From Ilumatobacteraceae bacterium (GTDB taxonomy: Bacteria > Actinomycetota > Acidimicrobiia > Acidimicrobiales > Ilumatobacteraceae), in NCBI GenBank assembly GCA_022843125.1, contig JALHOG010000002.1, forward strand, positions 62,001 to 126,000: 64,000 bases of DNA, given 5' to 3'. Under the pieces are notes generated by a model. That model was not told the DNA's origin. It searched no databases and saw only the letters and a program-made list of their open reading frames with translations. Each line of letters begins with the position of its first letter. Position 1 is the first letter of the stretch. Positions 1-9,582 of this stretch are shown here, in pieces. The position numbers and the translations under genes were made by a program.

Positions 1-486
1 GACGAGATTGACGTCGTCGTGCCGTACAGGGCGTTCGCCGCCGACCGGCTCGACCGACCTGCTGCGGTGCTCGAGCGTGTGCGCACGCTCACCGATGGCC
101 GGGCGCTCATGAAGGTGATCCTGGAGACGGGCGAGCTGCCCGACCTCGACGCCGTCGAGCGAGCCGCCCGGTTCGCGATCGATCACGGTGCCGACTTCAT
201 CAAGACATCCACCGGCAAGTCGCCCGTCTCGGCGACCCTGCCGGCTGCTGAGACCATGCTGAGGGTCATCGCCGCCGCCGGCAGGCCCGTCGGGATCAAG
301 CCATCGGGCGGCATCAGCTCGGCCGAGGCCGCTGGCGAGTACATCGCAGCAGCGGAGCGGGCGATGGGCCCGGGATGGGTGTCGCCCACCACGTTCCGCT
401 TCGGTGCCAGCGGGCTCCTCAACGCGCTGCTCGCGGTGGTCGGCGGGGCCAGCGATACTGCTACGGGCGCAGCATCGAGCTACTGA
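1..486 (+). CDS. deoC: deoxyribose-phosphate aldolase, C-terminal part (5' end outside window)
   Basis: The frame is open from base 1 with no start inside the window, so this is the C-terminal 161 residues of a class I deoxyribose-phosphate aldolase. The family cleaves 2-deoxyribose 5-phosphate to glyceraldehyde 3-phosphate and acetaldehyde in deoxynucleoside salvage. The fragment opens with the EIDVV-PYR strand motif. It contains FIKTSTGK, with the Schiff-base lysine at about base 202, and GIKPSGG, with the second active-site lysine at about base 298. Both match E. coli DeoC, so the fold is intact to its natural end. The tail after the last helix (residues TATGAASSY) is unconserved. It runs toward the anti-sigma gene, 13 bases away on the other strand. 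Confidence 0.93.
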   Translation, partial: DEIDVVVPYRAFAADRLDRPAAVLERVRTLTDGRALMKVILETGELPDLDAVERAARFAIDHGADFIKTSTGKSPVSATLPAAETMLRVIAAAGRPVGIKPSGGISSAEAAGEYIAAAERAMGPGWVSPTTFRFGASGLLNALLAVVGGASDTATGAASSY

Positions 487-499
487 ACGCTCGGCGCCG

Positions 500-1147
500 T
501 CACGGTGCGGGCAGCTCGTAGTCGCCGCGGAGCACCACCCGACCCGATGAGTTGTTGTCTCCGTCGATCGGCTCGATCGTCACGGTGATGATGGTGAACG
601 ACGGGTCGGCGGTCCCCGCCCACAGCTCGATCGGCGGATCGCCGCCGCGCAGGTGGAAGCTCCCGGCACTGACCCGTACCTCGCCGTCGCTGATCCACGC
701 CTGGTACATCTCGCCGTCGGGAGCGCCGGACAAACCGTCGACGTCGAGCACGATCTTCAGTCCGGCGGGCGTGGACGTGAGCTCGGCCGTGGCGCTCGCG
801 CCCGCTGCCAGATCGGTGGCGGCGAGGGCGACCGCGAGGCCGGCCGGGTCGTCACCGGATCGCCCGATCATCACTGCGCCGGCGACGACCACGACCCCGG
901 CGGCGGCCGCCGTGAGCCACCACGGCCAGGTGGCGCGGGCCTCGCGCCTGGAACGCGCAGCATCGAGTTGGGTGACGTTGTGTCGGGTGACGTTCCCAGA
1001 CGCCTGTTCGGCGGCGATCGCGCCGACGATCGCGTCCTCGAGCCCGGGCGGCACGTCGTCCCAGGTGCTCTGGCGCGTCAGCAGGGCGATGATCTCCACC
1101 GGGAGATCGCCGCTCACGTCGAGAGCGTCGTCGGAGTCGTCGGTCAT
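500..1147 (-). CDS. RskA-type anti-sigma factor
   Basis: A 215-residue single-pass membrane protein. The N-terminal about 90 residues would be cytoplasmic and bind the sigma factor. One transmembrane helix follows (TWPWWLTAAAAG onward), then an extracytoplasmic domain with the RskA-like signature MYQAWISDGEV..SAGSF. The N-terminal part lacks the H-x3-C-x2-C zinc motif of ZAS anti-sigma factors. The ATG is chosen because it overlaps the sigma gene stop as ATGA, implying translational coupling; a longer upstream reading frame is a shadow of the sigma gene. Role inferred: holds the neighbouring ECF sigma factor inactive until an envelope signal triggers proteolysis. Confidence 0.88.
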   Translation of the reverse strand: MTDDSDDALDVSGDLPVEIIALLTRQSTWDDVPPGLEDAIVGAIAAEQASGNVTRHNVTQLDAARSRREARATWPWWLTAAAAGVVVVAGAVMIGRSGDDPAGLAVALAATDLAAGASATAELTSTPAGLKIVLDVDGLSGAPDGEMYQAWISDGEVRVSAGSFHLRGGDPPIELWAGTADPSFTIITVTIEPIDGDNNSSGRVVLRGDYELPAP

Positions 1148-1716
1148 GGTCGGTCCTCGTGCACCTGTACGGCGGGTGCGCTCGTTCGGTTCGGGGCGAG
1201 GTGAGCGAGGTCGGCCGCCAACCGGCGGTGTGCTCGCGACGACCGCGATTTCACGGTGCCGACCGGGACGCCCAACGCGCTCGCGATGTGTTCGTGCGTC
1301 TCGCCGAGCAGATGTGAACGGCGCATGACCTCGCGTTCGTCTGCCGGGAGCCGGTCGAGGGCGCGCCGGATCTCGTGGCGCTCCCAGGTCTCCTCGAGCG
1401 TCGGGCCGTCGACGGCCCGATCCGTCTCGGGCTCGTGGCCGCCGCGGGTGGGTCGGGACTCGGATCGGATCGCGTCGATCGCAGTGTTGCGGGCGATCGA
1501 GTACAGCCAGGGAGCGAACGCTCTGGTGCCGTCGAACGTGCCGATCGATCGCCACGCCTTGACGAACGTCTGCTGGACGATGTCGGCGACCAGCTCGGGG
1601 TCTCGCACCATCGACCTCGCGACCGTGGTGACGGCGCCGCCGTACTCGCGATAGACGGCTCGGACCGCGTCGGCGTCGCCGGCGCGAAAGCGCTCGATCA
1701 CGTCGTCGCCATCCAT
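1144..1716 (-). CDS. ECF-family RNA polymerase sigma factor
   Basis: A 190-residue ECF sigma factor. Region 2 includes DPELVADIVQQTFVKAW and WLYSIARNTAID. Region 4 includes LPADEREVM followed by a helix-turn-helix ending GVPVGTVKSR. The length is normal for sigma factors with only regions 2 and 4. The ATG is set at MDGDDVIERF, which begins just before region 2; an in-frame extension upstream has no domain. It overlaps the RskA-like anti-sigma gene by 4 bases (ATGA), the standard SigK/RskA arrangement. The regulon cannot be read here. No Shine-Dalgarno sequence is obvious, so the exact start is only moderately certain. Confidence 0.9.
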   Translation of the reverse strand: MDGDDVIERFRAGDADAVRAVYREYGGAVTTVARSMVRDPELVADIVQQTFVKAWRSIGTFDGTRAFAPWLYSIARNTAIDAIRSESRPTRGGHEPETDRAVDGPTLEETWERHEIRRALDRLPADEREVMRRSHLLGETHEHIASALGVPVGTVKSRSSRAHRRLAADLAHLAPNRTSAPAVQVHEDRP

Positions 1717-1787
1717 GGTGACGCCATGTTGCCATCCCGCCGACCCCCTGGGTGACGCATTCCCGACGCGTCGCACCGGGGACATGA

Positions 1788-2243
1788 TCAGTCCGTGTCG
1801 GCCGTCCGGAAGTACTTGGGGTCGGGGTGCACCGGTTCGACCGCGCCGCCGGCTGCGGCCCAGCCGTTGAAGCCCACCGTGAGGTGGGCGATGTTGGTGT
1901 AGCCGAGGTCTTGGAGCACGTCGGCGGCCAGCGCGGACCGGCCGCCACCGGCGCAGTACACGACGTAGCGCGTGTCGAACGACAGGCCGCCCCGGTAGTA
2001 CTGCGACTCCGGATCGAACCAGAACTCGAGCATGCCGCGCGGCATCGATCGTGCGCCTGGGATGGCGCCTCGCTCCCACGCCTCACGCGGATCTCGGATG
2101 TCGATCAACGTGACGTCGCCGCGCTCGATCTCGGCCTGCAGTTCCTCGACGGAGAGCTCCTCGATCCGTTCCTTGGCGGAGCGCACCATGTCGTTGACGT
2201 TGCGCCGTGGGTTCGACCCGGCGGCAATCGACTCGCTCATCAT
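1788..2243 (-). CDS. single-domain rhodanese-like protein
   Basis: About 151 residues with one rhodanese fold: a VTLIDIRDPREAWERGAIPGA strand-helix, then the active loop C-A-G-G-G-R after YVVY, then LGYTNIAHLTVGFNGW. The loop cysteine would carry the persulfide in sulfur transfer; some members only sense redox or arsenate. About 30 residues of helical, charged sequence precede the domain. Two adjacent ATGs at 2243 and 2240 sit behind GGAGAGGA; either could be used. The gene is monocistronic, 71 bases upstream of the sigma gene on the same strand. Physiological substrate unknown. Confidence 0.9.
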   Translation of the reverse strand: MMSESIAAGSNPRRNVNDMVRSAKERIEELSVEELQAEIERGDVTLIDIRDPREAWERGAIPGARSMPRGMLEFWFDPESQYYRGGLSFDTRYVVYCAGGGRSALAADVLQDLGYTNIAHLTVGFNGWAAAGGAVEPVHPDPKYFRTADTD

Positions 2244-2411
2244 CGTCCTCTCCGTTCTGGCCCATGTTCGCACGATCACACCTGGTGGCGAGGCACCTAC
2301 TTCTCAACGAAAACTTGACACGCACCTGTCGCGAACGGCGTCCGCTGCATCACGTGGCGTGAATGCGCCATGCCTGTATGTGCACGATTCGTCAAACTCT
2401 ACAATTTCCGG

Positions 2412-2441
2412 TCGACAGGTGGACAAACCGTCACGTACAGT
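2412..2441 (+). promoter_or_regulatory. candidate promoter for the secreted repeat protein
   Basis: The 243-base divergent gap between the rhodanese and the large secreted protein is clearly more AT-rich than its surroundings. TCGACA at 2412-2417 and TACAGT at 2436-2441 are separated by 18 bases and would give a leader of about 40 bases. A TACAAT at 2400-2405 and a lone TTGACA at 2315-2320 are weaker alternatives. Nothing else recognisable is in the gap. Confidence 0.3.
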
Positions 2442-2486
2442 GGTGGTGACCATTCTGGCGGAGTACATCGGAAAGCTGGCGAGACC

Positions 2487-5400
2487 ATGAAGAACAAAGC
2501 TGCCCTGTTGGCGGTGTTGTCGTTGCTGATCGGCGTGTTCGTGTCGGCGGCTGCGCCGTCGACCGCATCCGCTGCACCCCCGTCGTTCCGAGCGTCTTCA
2601 TCCGCGAACTCGAGCACCGCAGCCCCGACCATCACCGTGCCGGCGTCGGTCCAGGTGGGCGACCAGCTGGTGTACGTGCTGACCACCAACGTCGCCACCA
2701 CGGCCACAACGCCTACGGGATGGACCCTCCTGGGCACCCAGTCGGACGGCACCCCCGACATGCGGTCCTGGGTGTTCACGCGCACTGCGGTCACGGGCAC
2801 TGCCGGATCGACGGTCAGCGTCTCGCTCGGCGCCTCCGCAAAGGCCTCCCGCGTCCTCGTCGCGTACTCCGGGGCCGGAGCGCCCACGTCGGCGCCGTCG
2901 TCGGTCATGGGCGCGTCCTCGGTGAATCTCACTTCGCCCGCCGCCAACGTCGCAGCCGCCGAGACGCTCGTGCTCAGCTACTGGAGCGACAAGTCGGGCA
3001 GCAACGCCGGTTGGACGCTGCCGGCCAGCGTCACCAGTCGTGGCACGTCGGTCGGTTCAGGGTCGGGTCGGATCACCGCCGCCATCGGCGAGACGGTGCG
3101 CAACGCGGGCAACTGGCCCGGCGCCACGGCCGCCTCGACCGTTGCCGGCACGAAGGGCATCGCCTGGACCATCGCCTTGCCGGCAGTGTCGACCAACGCC
3201 AACCCGACGGCCTCGTTCACGTCGTCGTGCACCCAACTCGCCTGCGCCTTCGATGGCCGGGCGTCGGCCGACGGCGACGGCACGATCACGCAGTACGCCT
3301 GGAACTTCGGCAACGGGGCCACGGCCACCGGTGCCACCGCCAACCACACCTATGCATCGAGCGGCGCCTACAACGTCACCCTCACCGTCACCGATGATCG
3401 TGGCGCGACCGCCACGTCGACCGTCGCCGTCAACGCCACGGTTCCGCCCGGGGCACACACGATGTTGCCGCCATCGACGGCTCGTACCGACACCCCCAGG
3501 ATCGAGAACGGCGAGATCTGGGACATCGAGTACATCGGGAACAAGATCTTCGTCGCCGGTGGGTTCACGTCGCTGCGCAACAACGTGCCCGGCAATACGA
3601 CGTCCTATACGCAACGGTTCCTCGCCGCCTTCGATCTCAATACCGGTCTCGTCGATGCGAACTTCCGTCCGACGTTCGACGGCTCCGTCCAGGAGATCGA
3701 GGCGTCGCCGGACGGCACGCGTCTGTACGTCGTCGGCCGCTTCAACACGGTCAACGGTGTCACCAAGCGCAAGATCGCGGCGCTCAACCCGACCAACGGA
3801 TCGGTGATCACCGGGTTCACCGCGAACGCCAACTCGGCGGCCACGGCGGTCGAGGCGACCAACACCACCGTGTACGTCGGCGGTCAGTTCACCGCCGTCA
3901 ACGGCGCCGCCCGGTCGGGCCTCGTGGCCCTCAACGCCAGCAACGGCTCCGTCGTCTCCAACTTCAACAACAACCTGACGGGCGGCATCGGCGTCAACGG
4001 CGCCATGACCGTGCAGGCGCTCGTCCTCACGCCCGATCTGAGCAAGCTCCTGGTCGTCCACACGGCGCGCCAGATCGCCGGCCAGGACCGCTACGGCGTC
4101 GGGCTGATCAGCACCCAGACCAACCAGCTGCTGCCGTGGTCGACCGATCTCTGGAAGGACAACCTCCAGTTCGTCGGCGGCATCCAGCGCATCTATACCG
4201 GAGCGATCTCGCCCAACGGCGACTACTTCGTGGTGGCGAGCGGTTCCGGCGGCGACCGGCCGCCGGTCAACGACACCGCAATCGCGTTCTCGGTCGAAGG
4301 TGGCGCGAACATGCAGCCGCTCTGGATCACCCGCCTGTTCGACAGCGTGTACTCCGTCGCCATCAGCGACGTCGCGGTGTACCTCGGCGGCCACTTCAAC
4401 TACGTCGAGTCCCCGTCGGCACCGGATCCGTGGCCTGGTCTGACCACCGTCGGGTACGGGCGCGGTCAGGGCCTCGCCGGGTACGGCCTCGGTGACGACA
4501 TCGTCATCCGCGACCACGTCACGGCGATCAACCCGGTCGACGGCAAGGCGCTCGAGTGGAACCCCGGGTCGAACTCGTTCGAGGGCAACAAGGCGATGAT
4601 CGTGCACCCGCGTGGCGTGATCACCGGCGGCGACGCGATCACCCAGGGTGGCGCCAACGTCGGCCGCATCGCGGTGTACGACTTCCAGCGCCTGCCCGCA
4701 GTCGGCGCCAACGAGACCACCATCACGCTCCCCATCGAGGGCCGGGTGGAGGAGACGGACGTGCCCTTCACCATCGAGGGTCTGGCCACGGCCGCCACCG
4801 GCGTGCGCCGGGTCAACCTCGAGATCCAGGATCGCGACCGCAACCAGTTCCTCCAGGACGACCTCGTCACGTGGGCCGCGGCGTTCAACACGATCGACGC
4901 CCAGCTCGCGGCTCCGGACGCCACCCAGAGTGCGTGGTCGCGGACCGTGACGATCTCGGGCAACCGCCGGATCGTTCTGCGGGCCCGCACGGTCGCTGTC
5001 AACGGCAGTGAAGACGCCTCGAAGGCCGTGAAGACGATCGAGACGTTCGGCCTCGCCGACGAGACCCCGAACACCTCCGTCACCGGGCCCACGGGCAGCG
5101 TGATCGCGACCACCACGTTCACGATGACTGGCACAGCGACCGACGACGTCGGCGTCAACGCGATCAACTACTCCATCAAGGACGCAGCCAACCGCTATCT
5201 CCAGGACGACGGCTCGGCGAACAGCACCTACAACACGTTCCGTGTGGTGCCCGACGTGATCGGCGCAGCGAACGCCACCTGGTCGACGGAAGTCGTGCTG
5301 CCCTACGAGAGCGAGTGGAGTGTCGAGGCGATCGCGGTCGACACCGCCGGTCAGCCCGACCTGCGGGGCGGGACCCGTTCCTGGATCGTGAGCGCCACGG

Positions 5401-7031
5401 CTGTGCCGCCGACGGTCGCGATCACGACCCCGGCGATCGTCAACCCGCCGACGGCGACGGCGCCGATCTCACTCGCACCCGGCGCGCCGGTGACCTTCTC
5501 CGGTATCGCCAACGACGATCAGGGTCTTCGCAACATCGAGATCACGCTCCGCAACAGCGTGACGGGCGACCGGCTGGCCTCGGACGGGTCGTGGGGCCCC
5601 GATGTCGTCGGCGACACCTATCGGATCTCGCCGATCGACATCACCGGTACGAGCTTCAACTGGTCGTACACGACGCCGTTCAACCTCGTGCCCGGGTCGT
5701 ACGTGTTCCAGGTTCGTGCCACCGACGACCTCGGTCTCACCACCGCCACCGCCAATCGCGGCAACCTCACGATCAATGTGCAGATCGCCGGTGATGCGCC
5801 ACCGAACGGTCTGCTCGCCGTGACCGGCACACAGCCGAACCAGCCGACGCTCGGATTCGCGCTGGCGGGAACGGCGACCGACGACCTCGGCGTGGCGGAG
5901 GTGCGAGTCACCGTCCGAGACCGCGTGAGCGGCCGGTACCTGCAGCCCAACGGTTCGCTGTCGGCGGCGTACGCCACCTTGTCGGCCACCCTCGCGGCAC
6001 CGGGCACCACCGCCACCGCGTGGAGCCTCGCGGTGGTCGTGCCGGCCGAGGGCGACTACGACGTCGTCGCACTCGCGTTCGACACAGCCGGCCAGCAGGA
6101 CGTGTCGACCACCGGCGCAACTGCTCGCTACCCCGTGTTCCCCGGCGACCTGCCACCGGTCTTCGTCGAGAACCTGTTCGCGCCGCCGACGGGTCAGGTG
6201 TTCCCGCTCGGGACCATCGTCGTGAGCGGCCGCGTCGAGGACGACCGCCAGATCGCCAGCGTGCAGGTCGCGATCCGGAACAGCCTCGGACAGTTCATGA
6301 ACGGGTCGGGTGTCTTCTCGGGGACGACGGTCAACTGGCGTTCGGCATTCGTGAACAGCCCCGGCTCGCCCGGCTCGAACTTCTCGTACACCTCGCCGGT
6401 CATTCCGGTCGGCGCGTACACGCTGTTCGCTCGCGGCGTCGATGCGAACGGGTTCGCGACGCCGGTCCCGATCGAGCGCAACGTCAGTGTGACCGTGCCG
6501 GCGACGAACCTGCCGCCGGTGGCCAGCTTCACGACCTCCTGTGTCGAGAACCTGTGCACCTTCGACGCCCGGTCGACCACCGACGAGTCGCCGACGACCC
6601 TGACCTACTCGTGGACGTTCGGGCAGGCCTCGGCAACAGGAACGGGCCCCGTGCCCATCCGTCGCTACACGGCGGCCGGCACGTTCACCGTGACGCTCAC
6701 GGCACGTGACGAGTTCGGTGTCACGGGGACAGCGACGCAGACGGTCACGATCGTCCGCCCGGCGGCCAACGTGGCGCCGGTCCCGGTGATCAACGCGCCG
6801 TCGTGTGTGCTGCTGGTGTGCAACTTCTCGGCGGTCGGCACCGTCGATGCCAACCTGGGTGACACGATCACCTACAGCTGGAACTTCGGTGATGGTGGGG
6901 CGACGAGCACGTCGACCGGTCCGTCGCGGACGTTCCCGGCGCCCGGCACCTACATCGTGTCGCTGACGGTGACCGATGGATGGGGCGACGCCGCGACCGT
7001 GACGCGAGAGGTCATCGTCACCAACGTCTGA
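2487..7031 (+). CDS. large secreted beta-propeller / Ig-like / PKD repeat protein
   Basis: A 1514-residue exported protein. MKNK followed by a 15-residue hydrophobic core and an ASAAP-type cleavage region is a clear signal peptide; ATG 2487 fits it, while upstream in-frame codons only add non-signal sequence. In order I see a beta-sandwich of about 200 residues after the signal; a PKD domain near 237-318; a region near 325-735 with repeated NG/GGQF/VGGF blades, like delta-60/DUF5122 propellers; about five Ig-like modules near 742-1338, each with a 'TDDVGV..V.....D...Y' pattern; and two PKD domains to the C terminus (about 1345-1514). There is no LPxTG, lipobox or C-terminal membrane helix, so it is probably released or held non-covalently. 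Role inferred: extracellular adhesion or polymer binding; no catalytic domain is recognised. Confidence 0.9.
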   Translation: MKNKAALLAVLSLLIGVFVSAAAPSTASAAPPSFRASSSANSSTAAPTITVPASVQVGDQLVYVLTTNVATTATTPTGWTLLGTQSDGTPDMRSWVFTRTAVTGTAGSTVSVSLGASAKASRVLVAYSGAGAPTSAPSSVMGASSVNLTSPAANVAAAETLVLSYWSDKSGSNAGWTLPASVTSRGTSVGSGSGRITAAIGETVRNAGNWPGATAASTVAGTKGIAWTIALPAVSTNANPTASFTSSCTQLACAFDGRASADGDGTITQYAWNFGNGATATGATANHTYASSGAYNVTLTVTDDRGATATSTVAVNATVPPGAHTMLPPSTARTDTPRIENGEIWDIEYIGNKIFVAGGFTSLRNNVPGNTTSYTQRFLAAFDLNTGLVDANFRPTFDGSVQEIEASPDGTRLYVVGRFNTVNGVTKRKIAALNPTNGSVITGFTANANSAATAVEATNTTVYVGGQFTAVNGAARSGLVALNASNGSVVSNFNNNLTGGIGVNGAMTVQALVLTPDLSKLLVVHTARQIAGQDRYGVGLISTQTNQLLPWSTDLWKDNLQFVGGIQRIYTGAISPNGDYFVVASGSGGDRPPVNDTAIAFSVEGGANMQPLWITRLFDSVYSVAISDVAVYLGGHFNYVESPSAPDPWPGLTTVGYGRGQGLAGYGLGDDIVIRDHVTAINPVDGKALEWNPGSNSFEGNKAMIVHPRGVITGGDAITQGGANVGRIAVYDFQRLPAVGANETTITLPIEGRVEETDVPFTIEGLATAATGVRRVNLEIQDRDRNQFLQDDLVTWAAAFNTIDAQLAAPDATQSAWSRTVTISGNRRIVLRARTVAVNGSEDASKAVKTIETFGLADETPNTSVTGPTGSVIATTTFTMTGTATDDVGVNAINYSIKDAANRYLQDDGSANSTYNTFRVVPDVIGAANATWSTEVVLPYESEWSVEAIAVDTAGQPDLRGGTRSWIVSATAVPPTVAITTPAIVNPPTATAPISLAPGAPVTFSGIANDDQGLRNIEITLRNSVTGDRLASDGSWGPDVVGDTYRISPIDITGTSFNWSYTTPFNLVPGSYVFQVRATDDLGLTTATANRGNLTINVQIAGDAPPNGLLAVTGTQPNQPTLGFALAGTATDDLGVAEVRVTVRDRVSGRYLQPNGSLSAAYATLSATLAAPGTTATAWSLAVVVPAEGDYDVVALAFDTAGQQDVSTTGATARYPVFPGDLPPVFVENLFAPPTGQVFPLGTIVVSGRVEDDRQIASVQVAIRNSLGQFMNGSGVFSGTTVNWRSAFVNSPGSPGSNFSYTSPVIPVGAYTLFARGVDANGFATPVPIERNVSVTVPATNLPPVASFTTSCVENLCTFDARSTTDESPTTLTYSWTFGQASATGTGPVPIRRYTAAGTFTVTLTARDEFGVTGTATQTVTIVRPAANVAPVPVINAPSCVLLVCNFSAVGTVDANLGDTITYSWNFGDGGATSTSTGPSRTFPAPGTYIVSLTVTDGWGDAATVTREVIVTNV

Positions 7032-7056
7032 CCGGTCGGGAACGACGTGATGCCAG

Positions 7057-7084
7057 GAGGGGCCCCGCTCAGGCGGGGCCCCTC
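7057..7084. terminator. strong bidirectional hairpin terminator
   Basis: A 12-bp perfect GC-rich stem (core GGGGCCCCGC / GCGGGGCCCC) with a 4-base TCAG loop lies between two convergent genes. It is 26 bases past the secreted-protein stop and 29 bases before the end of the acetamidase gene, so it can end both transcripts. There is no long T tract, which is usual for high-GC actinobacteria. Confidence 0.85.
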
Positions 7085-7112
7085 ACCGCGTTCGGACCTC
7101 CAACGCGATCGG

Positions 7113-8054
7113 TCAGCCGGGAACGAGGTAGCGACGATCGATCTTCGCCAGCGCCGAGAACACGGGTGGGACGACCTGGCCGATGCGCACCGTTCCGACG
7201 GCACCCAGGATCCGGTACGCCTCGGGCAACGTGAATCCGTGGTCGAGATGCATCCGCGCGGCGAGGTCGTCGTAGGCGGCGCGCACCAGATCCTCGAGAT
7301 GACCCGGACCGGGAGCGACGCTGCCGATCTCCTCCGGGGTGTTGATCTGCGGCAGGCCCGGATAGCTCGTGTCGCCGGCGGCGAGCCGGGTGATCCGCAA
7401 CGCCACATCGGCCTGCGTCTCGATCGCGGAGCGATGGATCTCGGCGTCGCCCTGTGCCAGATGGGCATCGCCGAGTGAGACGAGCGCCCCCGCCACATTG
7501 GCGCGCACGACGACCGTCGATCCGGCGCGTACCTCGGCGAGATCGACGTTGCCCAGGATGTCGGTGCGCTGCTGGAATGCGAGCACCGGCTCACCGGCCG
7601 GCGCGACGCCGATCGTGCCGATGAACGGGCGATAGGGGACCCGGACCGGACCGCGATGCGTCGGGATCTCGACGACGTCGTCGCGGCGATGACAGATGGT
7701 GGTCTCCGCGGAGAAGGTCGGGTCCAGCGTCGCCGTCGTGTTCATGTATCCGTAGCCGGTCACCGGCGCGCCCACGACGTCGAGGATCTCGATGCTGATC
7801 AGGTCACCAGGGAGCACGCCGTCGACAGCGATCGGGCCGGTCACCGGGTTGGCACCGCCGATGCGTTCGACGACGTCAGCGAGGGTCGAGTACACGACCT
7901 CGGGGCCGGTGATGCTGCCGCAGTGGGCGTCCTGGGTCTCGACGAGGATGATGTCGCCTGACGAGATGGTCGCCACGGGTGTCGCTCCGCCGTCGAAGAA
8001 GAAGCTCGTGCGATCCCGCGTCAGACGTTGCACGTTCGACCCGACGTCCATCAT
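7113..8054 (-). CDS. acetamidase/formamidase family protein
   Basis: A 313-residue protein of the FmdA/AmdA fold, whose members hydrolyse formamide, acetamide or short amides to ammonia and the acid. Visible family features are the ETQDAHCGSI segment near the N terminus, IGTIGVAP in the middle, and a GDAHLAQGDAEI segment like the family's GDxHxxQGDGE metal-site motif. ATG 8054 overlaps the amidase stop as ATGA; a second ATG follows immediately. It is the last gene of an 11-gene leftward operon, directly after an amidase-signature enzyme. The pair suggests amide breakdown, but the true substrate is unknown. Confidence 0.9.
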   Translation of the reverse strand: MMDVGSNVQRLTRDRTSFFFDGGATPVATISSGDIILVETQDAHCGSITGPEVVYSTLADVVERIGGANPVTGPIAVDGVLPGDLISIEILDVVGAPVTGYGYMNTTATLDPTFSAETTICHRRDDVVEIPTHRGPVRVPYRPFIGTIGVAPAGEPVLAFQQRTDILGNVDLAEVRAGSTVVVRANVAGALVSLGDAHLAQGDAEIHRSAIETQADVALRITRLAAGDTSYPGLPQINTPEEIGSVAPGPGHLEDLVRAAYDDLAARMHLDHGFTLPEAYRILGAVGTVRIGQVVPPVFSALAKIDRRYLVPG

Positions 8055-9532
8055 CGAGCGCGGCACTGCGCATACGTGTGGTCCCACGGCCGCAACTGCT
8101 CGAACACGTGGCTCGCGCCGAGCACACCGACGTCGTCGTAGCGGCCACCGATGATCTGCATGCCGACCGGCAGGCGGCCGTCGATCATCCCGGCCGGGAT
8201 CGAGGCAGCTGGATGCCCGGTGAAGTTGAGGAAGTACGTCATGCACCAGCCGATCAGCCGCTCGACTTCGACGCCGTCGACGGTGGCCGGGCCGACGGTG
8301 TCGCCGTCATCGGCGTTGTCGACCTGCTGTGCCGAGAGCGTCGGTGTGACGAGCAGGTCGTAGCCGTCGAGCACCGACTGCACAGCGTCGCTGACCGTGG
8401 TCCGCATCGCCTGGTCGCGTCCGAGGTCGGTGACCGAGAAGCGGTAGCCGGCCTCGATCCGCCGCACGTACTCGGGCGGCATCGACGCCCGATGCTCCCC
8501 GAGCAGGTCGATTCCAGCCGCCTTCAACCCTTCGATCGTGTTGATGTTGAGCGGGGCGATCATCCGGCACCAGAGGTCGGCGAGTTCGATGTGGTCGTAC
8601 GGGATGTCGATCTCGACCTGCTCGACGATCGCCCCCGCCTCCTCGAACGCCCGAACCGCGGCCGCGACCGTCGACGCGACCTGCGCATCGACCGGATAGA
8701 CGCCGAAGTCAGGGCTGTAGGCGATGCGCTTGCCGGTGAGGTCGGCGTCGAGTGCCGACATCATGTCGGGTGTGTCGGCGAGCGCGTAGGGGTCTCGTGA
8801 GTCGTACCCCGCGAGCACCGACATCACGAGCGCGGCGTCGGCGACCGTCCGCGTGATCGGCCCTTCGGCGACGAACGGGCTCGTGCCGCCGAACGCGTTC
8901 GGGCGCAGCGGTGCGGGGACGCGCCCCCAGGAACCCTTGAAGCCGTAGACACCGCACCAGGCCGCGGGGATCCGGATCGATCCGCCGGCATCGGTGCCCT
9001 CGGCGAAGGGCACCAGCCCGTCGGCGACCGCGGCCGCGCTGCCGCCGGAGGAGCCACCGGTGTTCTTGCTGGTGTCGAACGGGTTGCAGGACGGGCCGAA
9101 CAGCGGGTTGTCGCACGTCCCCCGCATCCCCATGACGGGGCTGTTCGTCTTCCCGACGATGATCGCGCCCGCCCGCTCCACCCGCTCCGCGAACATGCAG
9201 TAGGCGTCGATCACCTGGTCGGCGAGCGCGGGGACCCCGCCGAACGTCGACGTCCACCCGGGCTTGAAGTCGAACAGGTCCTTGATCAGCGTCGGGACGC
9301 CGTGGAGCGGCCCGACGTCGTCGCCCGCGCGCAGCGTGCGCTCGGCCTCGGCGGCGGCCCGGCGAGCGTCGTCGTAGCCCTTGAACACCACCGCGTTGAG
9401 CGCCGGGTTGCGTTCTTCGATGCGTGCGATCACCGATTCGAGCAGTTCGGTGGGAGCGAGCTCACCGCTGCGGATCCTCTGCGCCAGATCGCCGGCGGTT
9501 GCGTATGCGAGTTGGTCGTCGTCAGCCGTCAT
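8051..9532 (-). CDS. amidase-signature family hydrolase
   Basis: A 493-residue amidase-signature enzyme of normal length. The Ser-cisSer-Lys triad is visible: Lys84 in TLIKDL, the cis-Ser in GGSSGGS (161-162) and the nucleophile Ser185 in DAGGSIRIP. The family hydrolyses amides through an acyl-enzyme; GatA is related, but the operon has no GatB. The start has a good GGGGGG-type ribosome site. It lies 50 bases after the GMC small-subunit gene and overlaps the acetamidase start. Inference: one step in releasing nitrogen from an amide intermediate. Confidence 0.92.
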   Translation of the reverse strand: MTADDDQLAYATAGDLAQRIRSGELAPTELLESVIARIEERNPALNAVVFKGYDDARRAAAEAERTLRAGDDVGPLHGVPTLIKDLFDFKPGWTSTFGGVPALADQVIDAYCMFAERVERAGAIIVGKTNSPVMGMRGTCDNPLFGPSCNPFDTSKNTGGSSGGSAAAVADGLVPFAEGTDAGGSIRIPAAWCGVYGFKGSWGRVPAPLRPNAFGGTSPFVAEGPITRTVADAALVMSVLAGYDSRDPYALADTPDMMSALDADLTGKRIAYSPDFGVYPVDAQVASTVAAAVRAFEEAGAIVEQVEIDIPYDHIELADLWCRMIAPLNINTIEGLKAAGIDLLGEHRASMPPEYVRRIEAGYRFSVTDLGRDQAMRTTVSDAVQSVLDGYDLLVTPTLSAQQVDNADDGDTVGPATVDGVEVERLIGWCMTYFLNFTGHPAASIPAGMIDGRLPVGMQIIGGRYDDVGVLGASHVFEQLRPWDHTYAQCRAR

Positions 9533-9582
9533 GTTCCCCCCTGTGGTTGGTAGTGGTCGGAACCCGAGTTGCTCGGGTCATG

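Noticed and set aside
1148..2086. N-terminal extension of the anti-sigma frame to 528 codons
   Set aside because: It reads through the sigma-factor gene in another frame; the true start is the ATGA overlap at 1147.
7049..7234. Short plus-strand frames after the secreted protein
   Set aside because: They read through the terminator hairpin into antisense of the acetamidase gene and have no ribosome site.
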